NCBI RefSeq assembly: GCF_902506415.1
Contig: NZ_LR733275.1
Span: 817,651-881,650 of the forward strand
Source of the DNA: Massilia sp. 9I
GTDB lineage: Bacteria; Pseudomonadota; Gammaproteobacteria; Burkholderiales; Burkholderiaceae_D
Direction of reading: 5' to 3'
DNA length: 64,000 bases
The notes beneath the pieces were generated by a model. That model saw only the letters and a list, made by a program, of their open reading frames with translations, made no database searches and had not been told where the DNA came from. The stretch's first letter is position 1. Every line of letters begins with the position of its first letter. The position numbers and the translations under genes are program-made. Positions 56,805 through 64,000 of the stretch are shown here, piece by piece.

Positions 56805-57131
56805 TCATGCCGTGACCTCTGCCGGCCAGCGCCGACGCCAGGGCCGCAGCACCTGCCGCACCGGGTTGACCTGCGTGCCGACATCCTCCCCGCCAACCAA
56901 CCCGCGCCGCTTCAGGTGGCGCAGCGCTACCTGCACCGCCGACTTCGACAGCCCGGTCTTGACCGCGATCGTCTGCAGGCTCGCCGGCACTTGGTCGCGG
57001 CCGAGCGCTTCCGCACTGTGCAGCAGGTAAAGATAGACGACAAAGGCGGCAGGACGACGGTCGTGCCCGACCAGGTCGGGCATCAGGACCTCGAACACGT
57101 AGGCATCGAGCGAAGACTGGCGGGTAGTCAT
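56805..57131 (-). CDS. Helix-turn-helix transcriptional regulator
   Basis: The product has 108 residues from the ATG at 57131. A winged-helix region reads SLQTIAVKTGLSKSAVQVAL, then RHLKRRGLVG. It resembles GntR/MarR-type DNA-binding domains without an effector domain. A near-palindrome ATGACTATAGTATTCAT covers its own start region (about 57,129-57,145), so self-repression is possible. It is divergent from the VOC protein gene, which it might control. Confidence 0.75.
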   Translation of the reverse strand: MTTRQSSLDAYVFEVLMPDLVGHDRRPAAFVVYLYLLHSAEALGRDQVPASLQTIAVKTGLSKSAVQVALRHLKRRGLVGGEDVGTQVNPVRQVLRPWRRRWPAEVTA

Positions 57132-57212
57132 GAATACTATAGTCATTAAAAATACATGCAGCCGCGAGTCTGCCACGATAATGCTGCCGAAGACAACCCA
57201 CCCATCACCGCC

Positions 57213-57578
57213 ATGATCACCCAACTGAAATTCGTCAGCATCCCCGTTTCGGACCAGGACCGCGCCCTCGCCTTCTATACCGAGAAGCTCGGTTTCGACA
57301 TCTCGACCGACCAGCCGATGGGCCCAGGCAAGCGCTGGATCGAACTGCGCATCGCCTCGTCCGGCACGCGCGTCGTGCTGTTCACGATGGACGGCCAGGA
57401 AGACCGCATCGGCACCTTTTTCAATGGCGCCTTTGGCTGCGACAACGTCGAGGCCACCTACCGCCAGCTGAGCCAGCGCGGCGTCGAATTCATCGAACCG
57501 CCGACCGTGCAGCCCTGGGGCTCCTTTGCCAAGTTCCGCGACCCGGACGGCAATACCTTCGTGCTGTCGTCTTCCTGA
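57213..57578 (+). CDS. VOC (glyoxalase/bleomycin resistance fold) protein
   Basis: The protein has 121 residues from the ATG at 57213. TQLKFVSIPVSDQDRALAFY at the start, the LGFDISTDQPM follow-on and KFRDPDGNTFVLSSS at the end are typical of single-domain VOC proteins. They bind a metal and act as dioxygenases, isomerases or drug-binding proteins; the substrate is unknown. Confidence 0.88.
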   Translation: MITQLKFVSIPVSDQDRALAFYTEKLGFDISTDQPMGPGKRWIELRIASSGTRVVLFTMDGQEDRIGTFFNGAFGCDNVEATYRQLSQRGVEFIEPPTVQPWGSFAKFRDPDGNTFVLSSS

Positions 57579-57604
57579 TACAGCCAGTACGCGCTGCGCA
57601 TAAA

Positions 57605-57626
57605 AATGCCGCCGAAAGGCGGCATT
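57605..57626 (+). terminator. Rho-independent terminator after the VOC gene
   Basis: AATGCCGCC-GAAA-GGCGGCATT, a nine-base-pair stem with a GNRA loop, A-run before and GTCGTTT after. Confidence 0.7.
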
Positions 57627-57722
57627 GTCGTTTCTAGCCCGGACGCTAGTGGTTTTCCTCAACTAGCGCCCTTGCCCCAATGGTATCGTTGCCGGAGTTC
57701 AACTCTTCAATAACGACACGCC

Positions 57723-60407
57723 GTGAAACGCAAAGTCCTGTACTACGTCGTCTTTACCGTCGCCGCCGCCGGCGCCGCTGCCGGCAGCTGGATCGTCAGC
57801 CTCAAGTCCCCGTCTTCTACCGCTCCAGCGGCTTCCGCACCGGCCGGTCCGGCAATGGATGTCAGCGCCATCTCGGCCGACATGCAGACCATGCTGGCGT
57901 CCTACCGCAAGATCATTGTGCTGACCCAGGACGAAGCCGGCCTATCGGCGGATGCGCGCGCCCAGGCCAACAGCGTCGGCCAGCAGCTGTTCCACGAGAA
58001 CCAGGAGCGCGTCGGCAAGGTCGACGCCGCCCTCGCGCAGCTACTCTCCTCCAACAACACGGCGCGCTTCGAGGCGCTCGGCCGGCTGCTCGACTTCGTG
58101 GAATCGGGCGAAGGCCTGTATGACGCCGACCGCCTGGCCTTCCGCGAGCTGATGCAGTCGCTGCTGGCGCAGGTGGCCAAGGATTCCTCGCTCCCCGCGA
58201 TCAAGCTGCACAAGCGCGTCTCGGAAGACCTGGACGCGCTGGCCGAGATCGAGCGTAACTATGAAAAGGAAATCCGCGCCGTGTTCGGCCGCTTCGAGAC
58301 GCGCTCGATCGAGCTCAAGCGCGAGAAGTGGAGCAGCTACGTCGCCTACCTGAAGACCCTGTACCAGCGCGACCGCATCCTGAAGGATTACGGCGTGGTC
58401 CTGCCCTACCCGGCCAAGGCCGAACCGCCGGCGCCCGCACAGCCTGCGCAGGCCGCCGTGGAAGACGGCGAGATCTTCGGCAAGACGCTGCCGAAGAAGA
58501 CCGTGGTGCTCACTTTTGATGACGGTCCGCACCGCCGCTACAGCGAAGAGATCGCAGCGATCCTGAAGCAGTACAACGCGCCGGCGATCTTCTTCAGCGT
58601 GGGCCGCAATATCGGCTCGCTCGACGCCCAGGGCAAGGCCAAGCTGAATGGCGGCGCGGACGTGATGCGGCGCTTGAAGCAGTCCGGCTACGTGCTGGCC
58701 AACCACAGCTTCACGCACGCGCAGCTGTCGAAGCAGACCGGCGACGGCCTCAAGGCGGAGATCCTCAATACGGACACGCTGCTCAAGGCGGTCGATCCGC
58801 AGCGCTCGAGCCTGTTCCGCTTCCCCTACGGTGCGCGCAACCGCGAAGGCTTGCAGACGCTCGAGAACGCACACCTGAAATCGGTGATGTGGAATATCGA
58901 TTCGCTCGACTGGGCCGACCCGGTGCCGTCTTCCATCGCCGACCGCGTGCTGCGCAGCGTCGACAAGGAGGGCCGCGGCATCATCCTGTTCCACGACATC
59001 CATGAGCGCACCGTGAAGGCGCTGCCGGCCATCCTCGACCGCCTGGTGGCCGAGGGCTACCAGTTCGCCGGCTGGGATGGCGAGACCTTCAAGGTATCCG
59101 GGTCGGCAGCGCCGGCGCCGGTGCAGCGCACGGCCGTCACTGGCTACGCCAATTCATGGGCGATCGTGGTCGGCATCGACAAGTACCAGAAATGGCCGCA
59201 ACTGCAATATGCCGTGCGCGATGCGGAAGGCGTCGGCCAGGTGCTGGTGCAGAAGTTCGGCTTCGCGCCGGAGCGCGTGATCACCCTCAAGAACGACCAG
59301 GCGACGCGCAACAACATCTTGGCCGCCTTCCACGACAAGCTGGCCCACGGCAACCTGCAGCCGAACGACCGCATCTTCGTGTTCTTCGCCGGCCATGGCG
59401 CCACGCGCAAGCTCAGCTCGGGGCGCGACCTCGGTTACATCGTGCCAGTCGACGCCGACCCGAACAACCTGGCGACCGACGCGATCCCGATGACCGAGAT
59501 CCAGAACATCGCCGAGAGCCTGCCGGCCAAACACGCGCTGTTCGTGATGGACGCCTGCTACAGCGGCCTCGGTCTCACGCGCGGCGCGGCGAATGCGTCC
59601 TTCCTGCGCGATAACGCCAAGCGCCTCGGCCGCCAGATGCTGACGGCCGGCGGCACCGACCAGCTGGTGTCGGATGGCGGACCGAACGGTCACTCGGTGT
59701 TCACCTGGACCCTGCTGCAGGGCCTGGGCGGCAAGGCCGACCTGAATGGCGACAGCCTGATCACCGGCACCGAGCTGGCGGCCTACGTGGCGCCGGCGGT
59801 ATCGAGCGTGTCGCAACAGACGCCGGCCTTCGGCAGCCTGCCGGGCTCGGAAGGCGGCGAGTTCGTGTTCGAGCTGCCGGAAGAAACCGAGTTCCTGAAT
59901 ACGAATACCGCGCAGCTGTCCAACGATGCGATCGCGCTGAATACCAAGCTCGACGCCCAGGCCTCGGCGCCCGCCACCACGGTGGTGGTCAAGGACTTGC
60001 AGGGTGGCGAAACCAAGATCGTGGCGCCGGCAGCGGTGCCGGTGTCCGCCCGCCAGCAGGCGCAGCGCGCCAACGACCAGGGGCTGCTGCTGTACAAGGA
60101 AAAGCAGTATGCGCAGGCGGAGGCGCAGTTCACCGAGGCGCTCAAGCTGCGGCCGAACTTCGCGCTGGCGGCGAACAACCTGGGCTTCGTGTTCTACAAG
60201 CAGGACAAGTTCCTGGAGGCGGCGCGCTGGTTCGAGAACGCGGTCAAGATGGATCCATCGCGCGCGATCGCCTACATGAACCTGGGCGACGCCTATGCGC
60301 GCGGCGGCGACAAGGACAAGGCGAAGGGGGCGTACAAGACCTACCTGGAGCTGGCGCCGACGGGCTCGCAGTCGGCTTACGCGAAGCAGCAGCTCGAGAA
60401 GCTGTAG
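57723..60407 (+). CDS. Fusion: polysaccharide deacetylase (NodB) - caspase-like peptidase - TPR
   Basis: The protein has 894 residues. An N-terminal membrane anchor (LYYVVFTVAAAGAAAGSWIV) and a helical region to about 240 are followed by a NodB domain with all motifs: LTFDDGPH (about 264), NHSFTHAQLS (His 327/331), FRFPYGARN, DWADP and LFHDIHE. A C14 caspase domain has FFAGHGA with His558 and MDACYSG with Cys612. Two or three TPRs close the protein (from about 777: QGLLLYKEKQYAQAEAQF). The predicted place is the periplasm. It could deacetylate a polysaccharide and process proteins in one unit. Such a joint enzyme is unusual; both active sites look intact. Confidence 0.9.
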   Translation: MKRKVLYYVVFTVAAAGAAAGSWIVSLKSPSSTAPAASAPAGPAMDVSAISADMQTMLASYRKIIVLTQDEAGLSADARAQANSVGQQLFHENQERVGKVDAALAQLLSSNNTARFEALGRLLDFVESGEGLYDADRLAFRELMQSLLAQVAKDSSLPAIKLHKRVSEDLDALAEIERNYEKEIRAVFGRFETRSIELKREKWSSYVAYLKTLYQRDRILKDYGVVLPYPAKAEPPAPAQPAQAAVEDGEIFGKTLPKKTVVLTFDDGPHRRYSEEIAAILKQYNAPAIFFSVGRNIGSLDAQGKAKLNGGADVMRRLKQSGYVLANHSFTHAQLSKQTGDGLKAEILNTDTLLKAVDPQRSSLFRFPYGARNREGLQTLENAHLKSVMWNIDSLDWADPVPSSIADRVLRSVDKEGRGIILFHDIHERTVKALPAILDRLVAEGYQFAGWDGETFKVSGSAAPAPVQRTAVTGYANSWAIVVGIDKYQKWPQLQYAVRDAEGVGQVLVQKFGFAPERVITLKNDQATRNNILAAFHDKLAHGNLQPNDRIFVFFAGHGATRKLSSGRDLGYIVPVDADPNNLATDAIPMTEIQNIAESLPAKHALFVMDACYSGLGLTRGAANASFLRDNAKRLGRQMLTAGGTDQLVSDGGPNGHSVFTWTLLQGLGGKADLNGDSLITGTELAAYVAPAVSSVSQQTPAFGSLPGSEGGEFVFELPEETEFLNTNTAQLSNDAIALNTKLDAQASAPATTVVVKDLQGGETKIVAPAAVPVSARQQAQRANDQGLLLYKEKQYAQAEAQFTEALKLRPNFALAANNLGFVFYKQDKFLEAARWFENAVKMDPSRAIAYMNLGDAYARGGDKDKAKGAYKTYLELAPTGSQSAYAKQQLEKL

Positions 60408-60439
60408 ACTGTCTGCAGGCACCCCGACAGGAGAGCGGC

Positions 60440-60733
60440 ATGGAAATGAAGAGAATCAACGCCGGCAAGCTGCGTGCGATCGGCTATGACGCGCGCGAAC
60501 GCCGGCTGCGCGTGGAATTCGACGACGGCAGCGCCATCGACTACGACGCCGTCGGCGCGGAAGTCTGGCGCAAGCTGTCGACGTCAAGCTCTGCCTGGAG
60601 CTATTACCGCGACAACATCGAGGAAGAGTTCACCGGCCGCCGCGGCCGCGCTGGCGCCGATCTGGACAAGAAAGCGCTCGACCGCGAAGCCTTGATGAGA
60701 GCCTTCGGCGGCGGAGAAGCGGACGGCGCATAA
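60440..60733 (+). CDS. KTSC domain protein
   Basis: The protein has 97 residues, with AGGAGAG upstream. RAIGYDARERRLRVEFDDGS, followed by Y and AVGAEVWRKLSTSSSAWSYY, fit the KTSC domain, a short beta-strand module found alone or next to lysyl-tRNA synthetase-like or nucleic-acid enzymes. The exact role is unknown. It is 32 bases after the deacetylase-caspase gene. Confidence 0.8.
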   Translation: MEMKRINAGKLRAIGYDARERRLRVEFDDGSAIDYDAVGAEVWRKLSTSSSAWSYYRDNIEEEFTGRRGRAGADLDKKALDREALMRAFGGGEADGA

Positions 60734-60767
60734 AAAAAGCCACCCTGTCGCAACAGGGCGGCTTTTT
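60734..60767. terminator. Bidirectional terminator
   Basis: AAAGCC(A)CCCTGT / ACAGGG(C)GGCTTT with A7 and T5 flanks, between the convergent KTSC and acs genes. Confidence 0.88.
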
Positions 60768-60778
60768 CATTTAAACCC

Positions 60779-62785
60779 TCAGGCCGTTTCCTTCAGCTGC
60801 TCCAGGATGGCCGGGTTTTCCAGGGTCGACACGTCCTGGGTGATGTTCTCGCCCTTGGCCAGCACGCGCAGCAGGCGGCGCATGATCTTGCCGGAGCGGG
60901 TCTTCGGCAGGTTGTCGCCGAAGCGGATTTCCTTCGGTTTGGCGATCGGGCCGATTTCCTTCGCCACCCAGCTGCGCAGCTCGGCCGCCAGCTTCTTGGC
61001 ATCTTCTCCGCTCGGGCGCGCCTGCTTGAGCACCACGAAGGCGCAGATCGCCTCGCCGGTGGTGTCGTCCGGCTTACCGACCACCGCCGCTTCCGCGACC
61101 ATCGGATGCGCCACCAGCGCCGATTCGATCTCCATCGTGCCCATGCGGTGGCCCGAGACGTTCAGCACGTCGTCGATGCGGCCGGTGATGGTGAAGTAAC
61201 CTGTGTCCTTATTGCGCACCGCGCCGTCGCCGGCCAGATAGTACTTGCCGCCCAATTCATCCGGGAAGTAGCTGGTGCGGAAGCGGTCCGGATTGTTCCA
61301 GATTGTTCGAATCATCGACGGCCATGGACGCTTCACGACCAGGATGCCGCCCTGCCCGTTCGGCACATCGTTGCCCGCTTCGTCCACGATCGCGGTCATG
61401 ATGCCCGGCAGCGGCAGCGTGCACGAACCCGGCACCAGCGGCGTGGCGCCCGGCAGCGGGGTGATCATGTGGCCGCCGGTCTCGGTCTGCCAGAAGGTGT
61501 CGACGATCGGGCAGCGTTCCTGGCCGACGTTCTTGTAGTACCACATCCAGGCTTCCGGATTGATCGGCTCGCCGACCGAACCCAGCAGGCGCAGGCTGGA
61601 CAGGTCGAAGTTCTTCGGGTGCACCTTGGCGTCGGCTTCGGACGCTTTGATGAGCGAACGGATCGCGGTCGGCGCGGTGTAGAAGATCGAGACCTTGTGC
61701 TTGGCGATGGTTTCCCAGAAGCGGCCCGCGTGCGGGAAGGTCGGCACGCCTTCGAACACGATCTGGGTCGCGCCGACGGCGGTCGGGCCGTAGGCGATGT
61801 AGCTGTGGCCGGTGACCCAGCCGATGTCGGCGGTGCACCAGTAGATGTCGGTCGGCTTGATGTCGAAGGTCCACTTCATCGTCAGCGCGGCCCACAGCAG
61901 GAAGCCGCCGGTCGAGTGCTGGACGCCCTTCGGCGTACCGGTCGAGCCCGAGGTGTAGAGGATGAACAGCGGGTGTTCGGCATCGACCCATTCCGGCTCG
62001 CACTCGGCCGGCTGGTTGGCGACCAGGTCGTGCAGCCACAGGTCGCGGCCTTCCTGGAAGTTGATGTTGCCGCCGGTGCGCTTGTAGACGATGACGTCGC
62101 GGATGCTGTCGCAGCCGCCCAGCGCCAGGGCCTCGTCGACGATGGCCTTCAGCGGCAGCGATTTGCCGCCGCGCTGCTGCTCGTCGGCGGTGATCACGGC
62201 CACCGCGCCGGCGTCGATGATGCGTTCCTGCAGCGATTTCGCCGAGAAGCCGCCGAACACCACCGAGTGGGTGGCGCCGATGCGGGCGCAGGCCTGCATC
62301 GCGGTGACGCCTTCGATCGACATCGACATGTAGATGATGACGCGGTCGCCCTTCTTGATGCCGCGGGATTTGAGGCCGTTGGCGAACTTGCAGACGCGCT
62401 CGTGCAGCTCGCGGTAGCTGGCGCGGGTGACAGTGCCGTCGTCCGCCTCGAAGATGATGGCGGTCTTGTCGGCGTTGCCGTTGGCAAGGTTGCGGTCGAG
62501 GCAGTTGTAGGACGCGTTCAGCTGGCCGTCCGCGAACCATTTGTAGAACGGCGCATTGGATTCGTCGAGGGTGCTGGTGAATGGCTTGTGCCAGTCGATG
62601 TTTTCGCGGGCCAGGCGCGCCCAGAAGCCTTCATAGTCGCTGGCGGCCTCGGCGCACAGCTTTTCGTAGGCTTCCATGCCGGAGATCGCGGCCTTGTTCG
62701 CGAACTCGGCAGGTGGTGGGAACACGCGGTTTTCCTGCAGCGTGAATTCTTGATTGCTCTCGTTCTCGGCCATCATTGTCTCCAT
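60779..62785 (-). CDS. acs: Acetyl-CoA synthetase (AMP-forming)
   Basis: The enzyme has 668 residues. The P-loop-like [14 protein letters not shown] is near residue 270, [15 protein letters not shown] and [21 protein letters not shown] follow, and the C-terminal [14 protein letters not shown] contains the lysine that is acetylated in related enzymes. It activates acetate to acetyl-CoA in the cytoplasm. The start ATG is at 62785; an internal ATG (METMMAENE) is four codons on. It is single and convergent with the KTSC gene. Confidence 0.97.
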   Translation of the reverse strand: METMMAENESNQEFTLQENRVFPPPAEFANKAAISGMEAYEKLCAEAASDYEGFWARLARENIDWHKPFTSTLDESNAPFYKWFADGQLNASYNCLDRNLANGNADKTAIIFEADDGTVTRASYRELHERVCKFANGLKSRGIKKGDRVIIYMSMSIEGVTAMQACARIGATHSVVFGGFSAKSLQERIIDAGAVAVITADEQQRGGKSLPLKAIVDEALALGGCDSIRDVIVYKRTGGNINFQEGRDLWLHDLVANQPAECEPEWVDAEHPLFILYTSGSTGTPKGVQHSTGGFLLWAALTMKWTFDIKPTDIYWCTADIGWVTGHSYIAYGPTAVGATQIVFEGVPTFPHAGRFWETIAKHKVSIFYTAPTAIRSLIKASEADAKVHPKNFDLSSLRLLGSVGEPINPEAWMWYYKNVGQERCPIVDTFWQTETGGHMITPLPGATPLVPGSCTLPLPGIMTAIVDEAGNDVPNGQGGILVVKRPWPSMIRTIWNNPDRFRTSYFPDELGGKYYLAGDGAVRNKDTGYFTITGRIDDVLNVSGHRMGTMEIESALVAHPMVAEAAVVGKPDDTTGEAICAFVVLKQARPSGEDAKKLAAELRSWVAKEIGPIAKPKEIRFGDNLPKTRSGKIMRRLLRVLAKGENITQDVSTLENPAILEQLKETA

Positions 62786-62977
62786 ATTGGTAGGTTTTTA
62801 CCAAACACCATAGGGGCGATCGCTTACTGAGCCCTTACATCGGGCCAGCCGGTCGCTTCTCGTCGATGGCAATTCTACCAAGCTTGCCGGCGTGCGCTAA
62901 GAAGCCGGGCATGCGCGCGCCGGCAGGTGTAAAATGCTCGGCTGTATTTGTCCAGCTTTCCAGGAGTCAGCAACTCG

Positions 62978-63580
62978 ATGGCGCAGTTAATTCCCCCGAC
63001 TGAAGCAAAGAAACTCAGCCCCCTGAACAACCTGATCTTCGCCAGCCGCTGGCTGCAGCTCCCGCTGTACCTCGGCCTGATCCTGGCGCAGTGCGTCTAC
63101 GTGTTCCACTTCTGGGTCGAGCTGAAGGACCTGATCGGTGCGGCCCTGGGCAACGTGGCTTCGCTCCAGCATATCCTGGACGCCGTCACCGTCCCGGGCG
63201 CGCCGCGTCCGACCAAGCTGACCGAAGTGACCATCATGCTGGTGGTGCTCGGGCTGATCGACGTGGTCATGATCTCGAACCTGCTGATCATGGTCATCGT
63301 GGGCGGTTACGAAACCTTCGTCTCGCGCATGCACCTCGAAGGCCACCCGGACCAGCCCGAATGGCTGTCCCACGTGAACGCCTCGGTACTCAAGACGAAA
63401 CTGGCGATGGCCATCATCGGCATCTCGTCGATCCACCTGCTGAAGACCTTCATCAACGCCAGCGCGTACAACGAGAAGACCCTGATCTTCCAGACCATCA
63501 TTCACCTTGCTTTCCTGCTGTCGGCCATGGCCATCGCCTACACCGACCGCATCGTCATGACCACCCACTCCAAGCACTGA
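62978..63580 (+). CDS. YqhA/UPF0114 family membrane protein
   Basis: The product has 200 residues from the ATG at 62978 (AGGAG upstream). [59 protein letters not shown] and the last membrane span [20 protein letters not shown] are conserved in this four-helix family (TIGR00645). The function is unknown; it may be a transporter or a regulator of membrane stress. It lies 33 bases before the fumarase gene. Confidence 0.9.
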   Translation: MAQLIPPTEAKKLSPLNNLIFASRWLQLPLYLGLILAQCVYVFHFWVELKDLIGAALGNVASLQHILDAVTVPGAPRPTKLTEVTIMLVVLGLIDVVMISNLLIMVIVGGYETFVSRMHLEGHPDQPEWLSHVNASVLKTKLAMAIIGISSIHLLKTFINASAYNEKTLIFQTIIHLAFLLSAMAIAYTDRIVMTTHSKH

Positions 63581-63613
63581 GCGAAACACACATTCCTCCT
63601 GATCGAGAAAATT

Positions 63614-64000
63614 ATGGCAACCGTCATCACCCAAAGCGACCTCATCGAATCGGTCGCGGCAGCCCTCCAGTACATCAGCTACTACCACCCGGCCGACTAT
63701 ATCCAGCACCTGGCGCGCGCGTATGAGACCGAGCAAAGCCCGGCCGCAAAGGACGCCATCGCGCAGATCCTGACTAACTCGCGCATGTGCGCCGAGGGCA
63801 AGCGTCCGATCTGCCAGGACACCGGCATCGTCAACGTGTTCCTGAAAGTGGGCATGGGCGTGCGCTTCGAAGGCTTCACCGGCACCGTGACCGACGCCGT
63901 CAACGAAGGCGTGCGCCGTGCCTACGCGTTCGAGGACAACAAGCTGCGCGCCTCGATCGTGGCCGACCCGCACTTCGAGCGCAAGAACACCAAGGACAAC
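63614..64000 (+). CDS. Class I fumarate hydratase, N-terminal part (cut by window end)
   Basis: The first 129 residues are present, beginning with MATVITQSDLIESVAAALQY. RMCAEGKRPICQDTGIVNVF contains the first iron-sulfur-cluster cysteine (CQDTG) of class I fumarases (FumA/FumB and the TtdA-type fold). It catalyses hydration of fumarate to malate with a [4Fe-4S] cluster. The gene continues beyond 64,000. Confidence 0.92.
   Translation, partial: MATVITQSDLIESVAAALQYISYYHPADYIQHLARAYETEQSPAAKDAIAQILTNSRMCAEGKRPICQDTGIVNVFLKVGMGVRFEGFTGTVTDAVNEGVRRAYAFEDNKLRASIVADPHFERKNTKDN

Overview
The window looks like a chromosomal segment of a Gram-negative betaproteobacterium, most plausibly Oxalobacteraceae of the Massilia/Telluria/Janthinobacterium type. 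This is an inference from the high G+C content, the Bordetella/Burkholderia-type porin, the LPS heptose genes, a PEP-CTERM protein and the gene content; no marker gene such as 16S rRNA is present. The backbone runs from 1 to about 37.8 kb and from 56.6 kb to the end. Inside it are one small foreign insertion (8.3-10.65 kb) and one large integrated island (37.80-56.65 kb).

Backbone, left part: a pirin end, a small secreted protein, an asparaginase II-type enzyme, an alpha/beta hydrolase, a uracil-DNA-glycosylase-like protein, an FAH-family hydrolase and a hybrid histidine kinase. Next comes galM, whose 3' half is present twice (557 bp identical). Between the copies sits an A+T-richer gene for a DUF4062-TPR protein, a domain type often met in defence loci. 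Then follow a porin, an MCP/CheW pair, a complete urease operon (ureD-ureA-GNAT-ureB-ureC-ureE-ureF-ureG-small membrane protein) with a sigma-54-like promoter at its head, a second hybrid kinase, an M28 peptidase, a monooxygenase-fold protein, a third kinase, hldD-waaF for LPS core heptose, an ABC-F ATPase, a DUF2946/TonB-receptor pair, a trypsin-fold protease, a TMEM175-type channel and a PEP-CTERM protein.

Island: tRNA-Ser(GGA) at 56,637-56,727 has a tyrosine recombinase gene next to its 3' end. The last 20 nt of the tRNA, within a 23-bp identity, recur at 37,798-37,820 beside what appears to be the tRNA's displaced terminator. Copies of a TGTGTAGAA motif lie just inside both ends and look like integrase arm sites. 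The island holds decayed defence-gene fragments; a roughly 1-kb minus-strand region rich in hairpins with GAAA and UUCG tetraloops that I read as a large structured noncoding RNA; an HUH-type replication protein with an excisionase-like HTH protein; and several unknown genes. It also holds a respiratory cassette: a DUF1971 protein, a B-type (ba3-like) heme-copper oxidase with CuA subunit and tiny subunit IIa, three multi-heme cytochromes c and a PAS-GGDEF diguanylate cyclase. Diverged direct repeats flank this cassette, and a serine recombinase gene lies just outside it.

Right backbone: an HTH regulator, a VOC-family protein, a NodB deacetylase-caspase-TPR fusion, a KTSC protein, acetyl-CoA synthetase, a YqhA-type membrane protein and the start of a class I fumarase. 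The most promising leads are the structured RNA, the duplicated galM around the DUF4062-TPR gene, the repeat-flanked oxidase cassette and the deacetylase-caspase fusion.
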